DNA of 64,000 nt from Ponticoccus litoralis. Lineage in GTDB: Bacteria; Pseudomonadota; Alphaproteobacteria; Rhodobacterales; Rhodobacteraceae. A program made the translations under genes and the position numbers. The notes beneath the pieces were generated by a model. The model was not told where the DNA came from. It searched no databases and saw only the letters and a list, made by a program, of their open reading frames with translations. Shown here in pieces: positions 9,331 through 16,852 of this stretch. Position 1 is the stretch's first letter; each line of letters begins with the position of its first letter. Location: the NCBI RefSeq assembly GCF_039769985.1, contig NZ_JBDNCH010000005.1:6958-70957 (forward strand), written 5' to 3'.

Positions 9331-9524
9331 GGATCTCTCACTTGCAGGCGCGGCGGGCGGCATCCGCCGGATCGCGGGCCTTGTAGCGCGCGACCGCCGG
9401 CAATGCCCAGTGTTTCCGTCTTCCTGGCGGCCCTGCCAAGCGATGTATGGACCGGCAGCGGCACCCTGCCCTCCGATCCCTTGCAAGGCGGCACGCATGT
9501 CTCTCGCCCAGTGGGCGTCGCCCC

Positions 9525-10217
9525 CTACCCTTCGATGCGGATATGCCGGACGGCGGGATCGACGCCCCGATAGGCCGAGAGCAGCAGGCTCATGTGATGG
9601 GTCGCCACGTAGTCCGCGACAAAGCGGCTGGGTGCGCTCAGCACCACCTGCCCGCCCTCGCGCTCGGCTTCGGACAACTGGCCGAACCAGGCGGTGGCCG
9701 AGGGCCGGGGCCTCTTGGCGCAGCCGGTCCAGCACCTGCCCCCATGCGCCCTCGGCCAGGGCGCTGCGCGCGCGCGGCTGAAAGGGGATCACCTTGGGGT
9801 CGGGCGCGGCCTCCCCTGCCCCGCCGTGGCGGTCCTGCATCCGCGTCTCGAAGTCGGGGCCGATGGTGGCCCAATGCGGCGCGGTTTCTGTCAGCATGGC
9901 GTCGAGGTTCAGGGCATAGACCGCGACCCGGCCTTTCGCGGCGGGCCGCTTGACCTCGATCCAGCCATGGCTGCGCAGCTTCGCCATCTCTCGCTTGACC
10001 GTGCGTTCGTCCACAGACCACAGCCGCGCGATCTCGGCCCGGCTAGATGGACAGCTCGTTGCGCTGCCAGTTGTAGCGCGTGGTCAGCAGCACGATGACC
10101 CGCAGGATCAGCCGTTGCCGGTGCTTGTCCGCGCTCAGCGCCTGCACCCCCAGTGCCGAGAGGATGTCGTATTTCAGGACCGCGGCATTGCGCCCGGTAC
10201 GGTTTCGCCACGTGCAT
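9525..10217 (-). CDS. DnaA-N-domain replication initiator (plasmid replicase), three frameshifts
   Basis: Predicted plasmid replication initiator. From ATG 10217 (GGAG 6 bp upstream) the corrected protein is about 229 aa. Segments in order: MHVAKP then GRNAAVLKYDILSALG; a winged-HTH region with SRAEIARLWSVDERTVKREM; and a C-terminal part WFGQLSEAEREGGQVVL, SAPSRFVADYVATHH, which resembles the DnaA N-terminal domain. Single extra bases near 10200, 10045 and 9697 break the frame; removing all three gives 690 bp exactly. Divergent from parA-parB. Resembles the DnaA-like replicases described on Rhodobacterales plasmids; that class assignment is from memory of the family, not a search. Confidence 0.72.
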
Positions 10218-10422
10218 GACTTGCTCCGCCTCTGCCCGATGCCATGGGAGGTCCCCGGCCCGGTGCCGATGCCCGGTTTCCCAGCGCTTCACAACGCTTT
10301 TCCGAGCTTGCAGGCAATTTGCGTCCAAAGTTTCGATTCTGTCAAGGCGCGGCGCTGACAGCCGGGATGAGCGCCCCCTTCCCTTCTCCTTTTCGAAAAG
10401 AAAAAGGTGAAGATATTGGTGA

Positions 10423-10502
10423 AGGGGGACGTCCTGTCTGTCCCCCTATTGCCCCGCGACGTCCCCCCAAGGGGCTGTTTAGGGGGCCGGGTGTCCCCCT
10501 AT
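10423..10502. repeat. GTCCCCCT iteron-like repeats
   Basis: TGTCCCCCTAT occurs at 10439 and 10492 on the plus strand, with AGGGGGAC at 10423-10430 (minus) and near-copies GTCCCCCC at 10461 and AGGGGGCC near 10480. The mixed orientation and short unit are weaker than classical iterons. Confidence 0.4.
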
Positions 10503-10586
10503 ATCTGGTGGACCCGCCGGGCTTTTGGGCGGGCCTGCCGTGCAGCGGCGGCGAATCGGCCCGCCAGCCCCCCGGCCCTTGTTTCC

Positions 10587-10600
10587 TTACCCGCGGGTAA
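10587..10600. repeat. Partition-site-like palindrome, copy 1
   Basis: TTACCCGCGGGTAA is a perfect palindrome that extends on the same arms to CTTACCCGCGGGTAAG. It is upstream of parA. The same 16-mer recurs inside parA and, with one change, inside parB. Candidate parS. Confidence 0.7.
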
Positions 10601-10634
10601 GACAGGTCCGGGCACGAGAGACATGATAATAGGT

Positions 10635-10651
10635 TTTGCCAGTTTGGCAAA
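10635..10651. promoter_or_regulatory. Dyad upstream of parA
   Basis: TTTGCCAGTTTGGCAAA is a 7-3-7 inverted repeat 50 bp before the favoured parA start. A likely operator for autoregulation of parAB; the protein that binds it is unknown. Confidence 0.5.
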
Positions 10652-10700
10652 TTCAGCGTAAATGGAGAAAGACGCGGAAAAGACGTCCTACGAGGCAGAC

Positions 10701-12009
10701 ATGTACACACACGAAGACCTGGGCACGCTGCAAGGCCGCGCCCTCAAGTTGCAGGGGTGGATCCGGCAGCAGACCTTTTCTCCGGGGCTGGAAAAGAAGC
10801 TGCGCCGCTTTTCCTCCTGGGAGGTGGCCGAGCTGATCTTCCGGATCAACCAGTCGACCTTTCGCGGCAAGCTGGCCGCCGATCCCTCGTTGCCCACCGG
10901 CGAGGTCGAGGAAGAGGGGCGCCAGCGCTGGTTCTCTCTGGAAGAGATCAACGAGCTGCGCCGCCGGCTGAAGATCAACAAGCGCAGCCTGATGCCGCAC
11001 CGGCCCGCGGGCCGCCGCGCGGTGCGCGCGGCTGTGGCGAACTTCAAGGGCGGCGCAGGCAAGTCGACCGTGGCGCTGCACTTCGCCCATGCGGCGGCGC
11101 TGGACGGTTACCGGGTGCTGGTGGTGGACTTCGACCCGCAGGCGACCCTGTCGCATTCCATGGGGCTGACCGACGTCTCGGAGGAACACACGGTCTGGGG
11201 CATCATGGCCCGCGACCTGATCCGCGAGACCGAGCGCATGAACACCGGTCCGGTGGGAGCCGAGATCCGGGGCCGCCCTGCCCCGCCGCCACCTGCCCTC
11301 GGCGATCACCGAGCTGGGCCTTGGCGATCTGCGCCTTGGCGATTTCATCAAGCCCACCTCCTGGCCCACCATCGACGCCATCCCCTCTTGCGCGAACGCC
11401 GCCTTCGTCGAATTTGCCAGCGCACAGTACCGGCATCTGAACCCCGACTGGTCCTTCTTCGCGGCGGTCTCGCGCTACCCGGATCAGATCCCCGACGACA
11501 GCTACGACCTGATCCTTTTCGACTGCCCGCCCGCCATCGGTTACCAGTCGATGAACGCGGTCTTTGCCGCCGACGTGCTGTATATCCCCTCGGGGCCGGG
11601 CTATTGGGAATACGATTCCACCACCTCCTTCATCGGCCAGCTGTCCGAGGCGCTGGGGGATCTGTCGGCGGGGTTCGACGGCGTCTTACCCGCGGGTAAG
11701 ATCGCCCTGCCCAAGGCCTTCATGGACATCCGCTTCCTGCTGACCCGGTTCGAGCCGGGCAACGACCTGCACCGTGCCATGCAGGATGCCTTCCGCAAGG
11801 TCTGGGGCGAGCATGTCACCGAGAACCCGGTCGAGATGACCCGCGCGGTCGAACAGTCGGGGCGATTCCTGAATTCGGTCTACGAAATGGATTACCGGGA
11901 CATGACCAGAGAGACCTGGCGCCGCGCCCGGTCTACATTCGATTCCGCCTATGAGGAATTCCGCCAGACCCTGCATAATGCATGGGCGCAGATGGAGGCT
12001 GACCAATGA
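10701..12009 (+). CDS. parA: ParA-family partition ATPase (one frameshift near 11270)
   Basis: Plasmid partition ATPase, about 435 aa after correction. An N-terminal HTH-like segment (SLEEINELRRRLKI) precedes the deviant Walker A FKGGAGKSTVALH (about residues 114-126), the switch VVDFDPQATLS and LILFDCPPAIG. Start 10701 is preferred because GAGG lies 7 bp upstream; the in-frame ATG at 10662 has no ribosome site. An extra G in the GGGG run near 11270 shifts the frame; removing it gives 1308 bp. A perfect copy of the partition palindrome is read in frame as LPAGK at 11686. The stop overlaps the parB start (ATGA). Confidence 0.87.
11686..11699. repeat. Partition-site-like palindrome, copy 2 (inside parA)
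   Basis: TTACCCGCGGGTAA, again extended to CTTACCCGCGGGTAAG. It is translated in frame as Leu-Pro-Ala-Gly-Lys. Confidence 0.7.
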
Positions 12010-13088
12010 GCCGGAAACGCCGGATGTTCGACATCGACATTCCCGAAATGAACGAGATGGAGGTGGGCAAGACGCCCGACCGTGCCCTGCGACGCGGGCC
12101 CATGGCCTCGGCGATTTCCGAGAACGCCAGTTCCCTGCGCGACCGCAAGGAGGCAGAGGAAGGCATCCGCGCCGAGAACGACCGGCTTGCGCAGGAATTC
12201 GTGCGGCTCAAGCGCGACGGGCTGGTGACCGACCGCATCCCGCTGGACTCGGTGGTCACCGACATGCTGCTGCGCGACCGCAAGCCCGGTGCCGATGAAG
12301 AGCTGGACGAGCTGAAGCTGTCGATCCGCGAGATCGGCCTGTCGAACCCGATCCGGGTCGAGGCGCGGCCCGATGGCCGTTACGAGCTGATCCAGGGCAT
12401 GCGGCGGCTTCTGGCCTTTCGCTCGCTGCTGGAAGACACCGGCGACGCGGCCTTTGCCAGCATTCCCGCCGGGATCGTGCCTGCGGGCGGCAAGCTTGAA
12501 ACCAGCTATCGCCGGATGGTGGACGAGAACCTCGTGCGGAAGGACATCTCTTTCGCCGAGATGGCGGCGCTGGCGCGGGCCTATGCCGCCGACCCGGTCA
12601 ACGAATGCCCCGAGGTATCGGACGCGGTGGCGGTGCTGTTCAAATCCGCCACCTATACCAAGCGCAGCTATATCCGCGCCTTCGCCGAACTTCTGATGCG
12701 GCTGGACAAGGTGCTGGCGCATCCGCAGGCAATCCCGCGCAATCTGGGCGTCGACCTGAAGCGGATGATGGACCGGGACGAGACGCTGGTCGCCCGCGTC
12801 GCGACCGCGCTTCGGGCGGAACCGGATCGGGACTCCGCGCGCGAGGTCGAGATCCTGCGCGGGTTCACCGAGGGGGCAGGGGGCTTACCCACGGGTAAGA
12901 CGGCCCCCGCCGCCGCGCGTCCGCGCAAGGCCAAGACCACCTTTCAGGTTTCGACCGGCGCCGGTGTGGCGCGCTGCAATGCCTCGCACGGGCGGCTGGA
13001 ATTGCAGGACGACCGGGACTTCTCGGCCATCGACCGCGCGCGGTTGCAGCAGGCCATTGCGGCCTTTTACGCGGCTCTGGAGACCTGA
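12006..13088 (+). CDS. parB: ParB/RepB-family partition protein
   Basis: 360-aa centromere-binding partner of ParA. The ParB/Srx nuclease-like fold region spans about residues 75-170, with LKLSIREIGLSNPIRVE and the GRYELIQGMRRLLAF box. A central HTH region covers about 170-240 (DISFAEMAALARAYAAD, KRSYIRAFAELLMRL). A charged linker near 295-315 holds LPTGK, encoded by the third partition palindrome. It overlaps the parA stop by four bases, which implies translational coupling. A strong hairpin follows the stop. No frame break. Confidence 0.9.
   Translation: MSRKRRMFDIDIPEMNEMEVGKTPDRALRRGPMASAISENASSLRDRKEAEEGIRAENDRLAQEFVRLKRDGLVTDRIPLDSVVTDMLLRDRKPGADEELDELKLSIREIGLSNPIRVEARPDGRYELIQGMRRLLAFRSLLEDTGDAAFASIPAGIVPAGGKLETSYRRMVDENLVRKDISFAEMAALARAYAADPVNECPEVSDAVAVLFKSATYTKRSYIRAFAELLMRLDKVLAHPQAIPRNLGVDLKRMMDRDETLVARVATALRAEPDRDSAREVEILRGFTEGAGGLPTGKTAPAAARPRKAKTTFQVSTGAGVARCNASHGRLELQDDRDFSAIDRARLQQAIAAFYAALET
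12885..12898. repeat. Partition-site-like palindrome, copy 3 (inside parB)
   Basis: TTACCCACGGGTAA differs from copies 1 and 2 only by one central base and keeps the outer C and G. It is translated in frame as Leu-Pro-Thr-Gly-Lys. Confidence 0.65.
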
Positions 13089-13091
13089 GAC

Positions 13092-13126
13092 CGGAAGGCC
13101 CGGCGCCGGGGCCTTCCGGCCTTTGC
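13092..13126 (+). terminator. Rho-independent terminator after parAB
   Basis: CCGGAAGGCCC and GGGCCTTCCGG arms form a strong hairpin 4 bp after the parB stop, followed by CCTTTG. The T tract is short. Confidence 0.65.
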
Positions 13127-13235
13127 GTCGGGTTGTCCCGGGAGGTGGCCCCCCGGGATCGGCGGGGTTTTTGGCCGGCGGGGCCCATGCGGGGGCGGCG
13201 CATTGACCCCGGTTCGGGCCACGTCCTCCGCGATT

Positions 13236-13248
13236 GCGGATTTTCCGC
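13236..13248. promoter_or_regulatory. Dyad upstream of the XRE-cupin gene
   Basis: GCGGATTTTCCGC (GCGGA, 3-nt spacer, TCCGC) lies 38 bp before the start codon. The same half-sites with a 6-nt spacer occur upstream of kbl, which suggests a shared binding protein, most simply this regulator. Confidence 0.55.
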
Positions 13249-13285
13249 TGGATTACCGCGTGTTGCGGTCTTAGCTTCCGGGATC

Positions 13286-13843
13286 ATGGACAAACCGGAC
13301 GTCATCCTCTCATTGCTTCCCGCCCGCCTGAAACAGGCGCGGCAAGCGCAGGGCCTTTCGCTGGAGGCCGTGGCCAAGCTGTCGGGGGTTTCCCGCAGCA
13401 TGGTCAGCCAGATCGAGCGCGGCGAATCCTCGCCCACGGTCTCGACGCTGTGGAACCTGACCCGCGCGCTTCAGGTGGATTTTGCCGGATTGCTGGAGGA
13501 CCAGCCCGGCAGCCAGATCGAGGTACTGCGGGCGCAGGAGGTGCCGACCATCGAGAATCGCGGCGCGGGCTGTACCATAAGGATCCTGTCGCCGCCCGAA
13601 GACGCCGGGCATCACGAGGTCTACGAGCTGCGCTTTGCCGAGGGCGGGGTGCTGGATCCCGCGCCCCATGCCCGTGGCACGCAGGAAAACCTGACGGTGA
13701 TCGAGGGCGCGCTGACGGTGGTCAGCGGCGAGGCCATGGACCGGTTGGATACCGGCGAAACCGCCCGATATGCCGCCGATGTCCCGCACAGCCTGCGGGC
13801 TGATGGGCTGGCGCGGGCCTTTCTGGTCGTGAAGGGCGGCTGA
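13286..13843 (+). CDS. XRE-family regulator with C-terminal cupin domain
   Basis: 185-aa two-domain regulator. The HTH_3 domain is at about residues 12-66 (LEAVAKLSGVSRSMVSQIER, then SPTVSTLWNLTRAL). A cupin domain covers about 105-180, with DPAPHARGTQENLTVIEG and a final PHSLRADG. Start chosen at 13286 because the HTH immediately follows. Regulators of this type commonly sense an amino acid or amine and sit beside the genes they control. Upstream of the threonine-degradation pair kbl-tdh and sharing a GCGGA/TCCGC dyad with its promoter, it probably controls that pair. Confidence 0.87.
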   Translation: MDKPDVILSLLPARLKQARQAQGLSLEAVAKLSGVSRSMVSQIERGESSPTVSTLWNLTRALQVDFAGLLEDQPGSQIEVLRAQEVPTIENRGAGCTIRILSPPEDAGHHEVYELRFAEGGVLDPAPHARGTQENLTVIEGALTVVSGEAMDRLDTGETARYAADVPHSLRADGLARAFLVVKGG

Positions 13844-13877
13844 GCGGCGGGCGGTCGAAAAACGGGGTTGTGACAAT

Positions 13878-13931
13878 TTAGCGGACAGAAATCCGCTAAG
13901 ATGTAATCCATGATTGCGGACGCGGGTCCGT
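13878..13931. promoter_or_regulatory. Two dyads in the kbl promoter
   Basis: TTAGCGGA-N6-TCCGCTAA at 13878-13899 is a perfect 8-bp inverted repeat. A second element GCGGACGCGGGTCCGT occupies 13916-13931. Both share GCGGA with the dyad before the XRE-cupin gene, so they are candidate regulator sites controlling kbl-tdh. Confidence 0.55.
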
Positions 13932-13970
13932 TATGGTAGATGTGGGCCCGTACCATGAGAGGAGTCGCCC

Positions 13971-15157
13971 ATGTCCGACCGTTTCATTGCCGATCTGCAG
14001 ACCACGCTTGCCGGGATCGAGGCCGATGGCCTGATGAAGCGCGAGCGCATGATCACCTCGGCGCAGGGCGCCGAAATCGCCGTTGGCGGGCGCGAGGTGA
14101 TCAACCTTTGCGCCAACAACTACCTGGGACTGGCCGACCACCCGGACCTGATCCGCGCGGCGCGCGAGGTGATGGACGGCAAGGGCTTTGGCATGGCCTC
14201 TGTCCGGTTCATCTGCGGCACGCAGGATCTGCACCGCAGGCTTGAACAGAAGCTTGCGGCCTTCCTGAAGAAGGACGACTCGATCCTGTTCGCCGCCTGT
14301 TTCGACGCCAATGGCGGGCTGTTCGAGCCGCTTCTGGGGCCGGAGGACGCGATTGTCTCGGACAGCCTCAACCATGCCTCGATCATCGACGGCATCCGGC
14401 TGTGCAAGGCGCAGCGCTACCGCTATGCCAACAACGACATGGGCGATCTCGAGGCCAAGCTGAAAGCGGCGCGCGAGGGCGGCGCCCGGCATGTGATGAT
14501 CGCCACCGACGGCGTTTTCTCGATGGATGGCTATCTTGCGAACCTGCCCGAGATCACGCGGCTGGCCAAGGCCTACGAGGCGGTTGTCATGGTCGATGAC
14601 TGCCACGCCACCGGCTTCATGGGGCCGAGGGGCGCCGGGACGCCGGATCACTTCGGGGTGGATGTGGACATCCTGACCGGGACGCTGGGCAAGGCGCTTG
14701 GCGGGGCCCGGGCGGGTACATCGCCGGTCCGCAGCCGGTGATCGACTTGCTGCGCCAGCGCGCGCGGCCCTATCTGTTCTCGAACGCACTGCCGCCGTCC
14801 ATCGTGGCCGCCGGGCTGGAGGCCATTCGCCTGGTGGAAGAGGGGGGCGAACTGCGCAGGCGGTTGGTCGAGAATGCCGCCTACTGGCGCAAGGGGTTGG
14901 AAGAGCTGGGCTTCGATCTGCTGCCGGGCGAGCATCCCATCGTGCCGGTGATGCTGGGCGAAGCGCCGCTGGCGCAGAAGATGGCCGCCGGGCTGTTCGA
15001 AGAGGGGGTCTATGTCTCGGGCTTCTTCTACCCGGTGGTGCCGCATGGGCAGGCCCGCATCCGCACGCAGATGAACGCCGCCCTGACCCGCGACCAGCTT
15101 GACCGTGCGCTGGCCGCCTTCGCCAAGGTTGGCCGCGCTCTGGGAGTGATCCAATGA
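13971..15157 (+). CDS. kbl: 2-amino-3-ketobutyrate CoA ligase (one frameshift near 14706)
   Basis: PLP enzyme that converts 2-amino-3-ketobutyrate and CoA to glycine and acetyl-CoA, the second step of threonine degradation. About 395 aa after correction, close to the 398 aa of E. coli Kbl. Motifs: NLCANNYLGLADHPD, SVRFICGTQDLHRRLE, the DDCHATGFMG loop and TLGKALGG with the PLP lysine. The frame breaks directly after that motif near 14706 (one base missing in GGGGCCCGGG, probably GCC TCG GGC); adding one base gives 1188 bp and restores GGYIAGPQPVIDLLRQRARPY. The start of tdh overlaps its stop (ATGA). Confidence 0.88.
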
Positions 15158-16200
15158 CCCTGCCCAACACGATGAAAGCGCTGGAAAAATCGCACCCTGA
15201 AGAGGGGCTGTGGATGGTGCAGGCGCCGGTGCCCGAGATCGGCCCGGACGAGGTGCTGATCCGCGTCAATGCCACCGGCATCTGCGGCACCGATATCCAT
15301 ATCTGGAACTGGGACGACTGGGCGCGGGCCACGGTGCCGGTGCCGATGATCACCGGCCACGAGTTCGCCGGCGAGATCGTCGAGATCGGGCGCAACGTGA
15401 CCGGGCTGGAGATCGGCCAGCGGTGTTCCGGCGAGGGGCATGTGGTGGGGACCGAAAGCCGCCAGAGCCGGTCGGGCAAGTTCCATCTGGATCCGGGCAC
15501 GCGCGGCATCGGGGTGAACGTGCAGGGCGCCTTTGCGGAATACCTGAAGCTGCCGGCCTTCAACGTGGTGCCGCTGCCGGACGACATCCCCGACGAGATC
15601 GGCGCGATCCTCGACCCGCTGGGCAACGCGGTGCACACGGCGCTGAGCTTCGATCTGCTGGGCGAGGATGTGCTGATCACGGGCGCCGGGCCCATCGGCA
15701 TCATGGCGGCGGCGGTGGCGCGCCATGCCGGGGCGCGCCATGTGGTCATCACCGACATCAACCCGGACCGCCTGACGCTGGCGCAACAGGTCTGCCGCAA
15801 TGTCCGCACGGTGGACGTGACCCGCGAGGACCTGCGCGACGTGATCCACGAACTGGGCATGAAGCAGGGATTCGATGTCGGGCTGGAGATGTCCGGCAGC
15901 CAGCAGGCGCTGGACCAGATGGTCGAAAGCCTGATCATGGGCGGCAAGATCGCCTTGCTGGGGATCCCGCCGGGCAAGTCGCCGGTGGACTGGTCGCGCA
16001 TCGTGTTCAAGGCGATCACCATCAAGGGGGTCTACGGGCGCGAGATGTTCGAAACCTGGTACAAGATGATCGCCATGTTGCAGAACGGGCTGGATGTCAG
16101 CCGGGTGATCACGCACCGGATGGGCGTGGATGCCTATCGTGACGGCTTTGCCGCGATGAAATCCGGCCAGTCCGGCAAGGTCGTGCTGACCTGGCGCTGA
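15154..16200 (+). CDS. tdh: L-threonine 3-dehydrogenase, lacking the structural zinc site
   Basis: Zinc-dependent medium-chain dehydrogenase oxidising threonine to 2-amino-3-ketobutyrate with NAD+. 348 aa. The catalytic-zinc residues are present: C44 in GICGTDIH and H69-E70 in TGHEFAGE. The Rossmann GAGPIGIMAAAVAR and VYGREMFETWYKM are typical of Tdh. The structural-zinc lobe that carries four cysteines in E. coli Tdh (C93, C96, C99, C107) is here GTESRQSRSGKFHLD, with no cysteine at any of the four positions. Reading frame intact, so this is not a base-calling effect. Coupled to kbl by a 4-bp overlap. Confidence 0.88.
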   Translation: MTLPNTMKALEKSHPEEGLWMVQAPVPEIGPDEVLIRVNATGICGTDIHIWNWDDWARATVPVPMITGHEFAGEIVEIGRNVTGLEIGQRCSGEGHVVGTESRQSRSGKFHLDPGTRGIGVNVQGAFAEYLKLPAFNVVPLPDDIPDEIGAILDPLGNAVHTALSFDLLGEDVLITGAGPIGIMAAAVARHAGARHVVITDINPDRLTLAQQVCRNVRTVDVTREDLRDVIHELGMKQGFDVGLEMSGSQQALDQMVESLIMGGKIALLGIPPGKSPVDWSRIVFKAITIKGVYGREMFETWYKMIAMLQNGLDVSRVITHRMGVDAYRDGFAAMKSGQSGKVVLTWR

Positions 16201-16285
16201 GCGGGGCAGGGGGCGTATCCCGGTCGCCGGACGGCGGTGGGGACGCGCCCCGATACGCCTGATACCGGCGACGCGGGCGGCGCCC

Positions 16286-16750
16286 CTACCGCAGGGGAAT
16301 CGGGCGCTGCTCTTCGATCGCCTCCATCGCGAAATAGGAGGTCACGGTTTCCAGCTCGATGTTCTCGATCAGCCGCTTGTAGACGTCGTCGTAGCCGGCC
16401 ATGTCCCCGGCCACGATCTTCAGCAGGTAGTCGTATTCGCCGCCGATGCGGAAGAAGTCGATGACCTCGGGGATGGCCGAGACATGTTTGCGGAACAGCC
16501 GCAGCCACTCTGCGGAATGGTGCCGCGTCTTGATCAGCGAGAACACCACGAAGCCGCCGCCCAGGCTTTCGCGGTCGATCACCACGGTGCGGTTGCGGAT
16601 CGCGCCCGAGGCCTCGAGCGCCTTGAGCCTGCGCCAGCAGGCGTTCTGCGACAGCCCGACCTTCTCGGCCAGCGCCCGCTGGGGCAGGCCCGCGTCGCGC
16701 TGCAGTTCTTCGAGAATTCGAAAGTCAAAATGATCTGGTTTATGCTTCAT
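16286..16750 (-). CDS. Lrp/AsnC-family transcriptional regulator
   Basis: 154-aa feast/famine regulator from ATG 16750 (a GTG at 16768 would add six residues). The N-terminal HTH is at about residues 8-55 (LPQRALAEKVGLSQNACWRRLKALE), the C-terminal RAM ligand domain at about 70-150 (VVFSLIKTRHHSAEWLRLF, GGEYDYLLKIV). It is divergent from the class V aminotransferase operon, with about 100 bp of AT-richer sequence between them. A local amino-acid-responsive control role is likely. Convergent with tdh. Confidence 0.88.
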   Translation of the reverse strand: MKHKPDHFDFRILEELQRDAGLPQRALAEKVGLSQNACWRRLKALEASGAIRNRTVVIDRESLGGGFVVFSLIKTRHHSAEWLRLFRKHVSAIPEVIDFFRIGGEYDYLLKIVAGDMAGYDDVYKRLIENIELETVTSYFAMEAIEEQRPIPLR

Positions 16751-16852
16751 TCTTCGATCATATGACACAAAAAGACGAAATCAACGGCAAACAACTGTGA
16801 AGATTTTTGCAAAACTTGCGTCATACTCGATCCGGTCAAATCAGGGGATGAC

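Larger units (their letters stand above)
10218..10661. other. Replicase-parA intergenic region, probable origin of replication
   Basis: 444 bp without a convincing gene. It contains an AT-rich patch with the dyad CTTTTCGAAAAG near 10389-10400, a cluster of GTCCCCCT-type repeats in both orientations at 10423-10502, one perfect copy of the partition-like palindrome (10587-10600) and a dyad at 10635. Position between a replicase and parAB, with repeats and an AT-rich stretch, fits an oriV. This is inference. Confidence 0.5.

Noticed and set aside
8269..10014. Apparent fusion of a helix-turn-helix protein to pcaB
   Set aside because: Frameshifts in the replicase let its frame run through a non-coding gap into pcaB. 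The corrected replicase stops at 9525 and pcaB has its own start at 9330.
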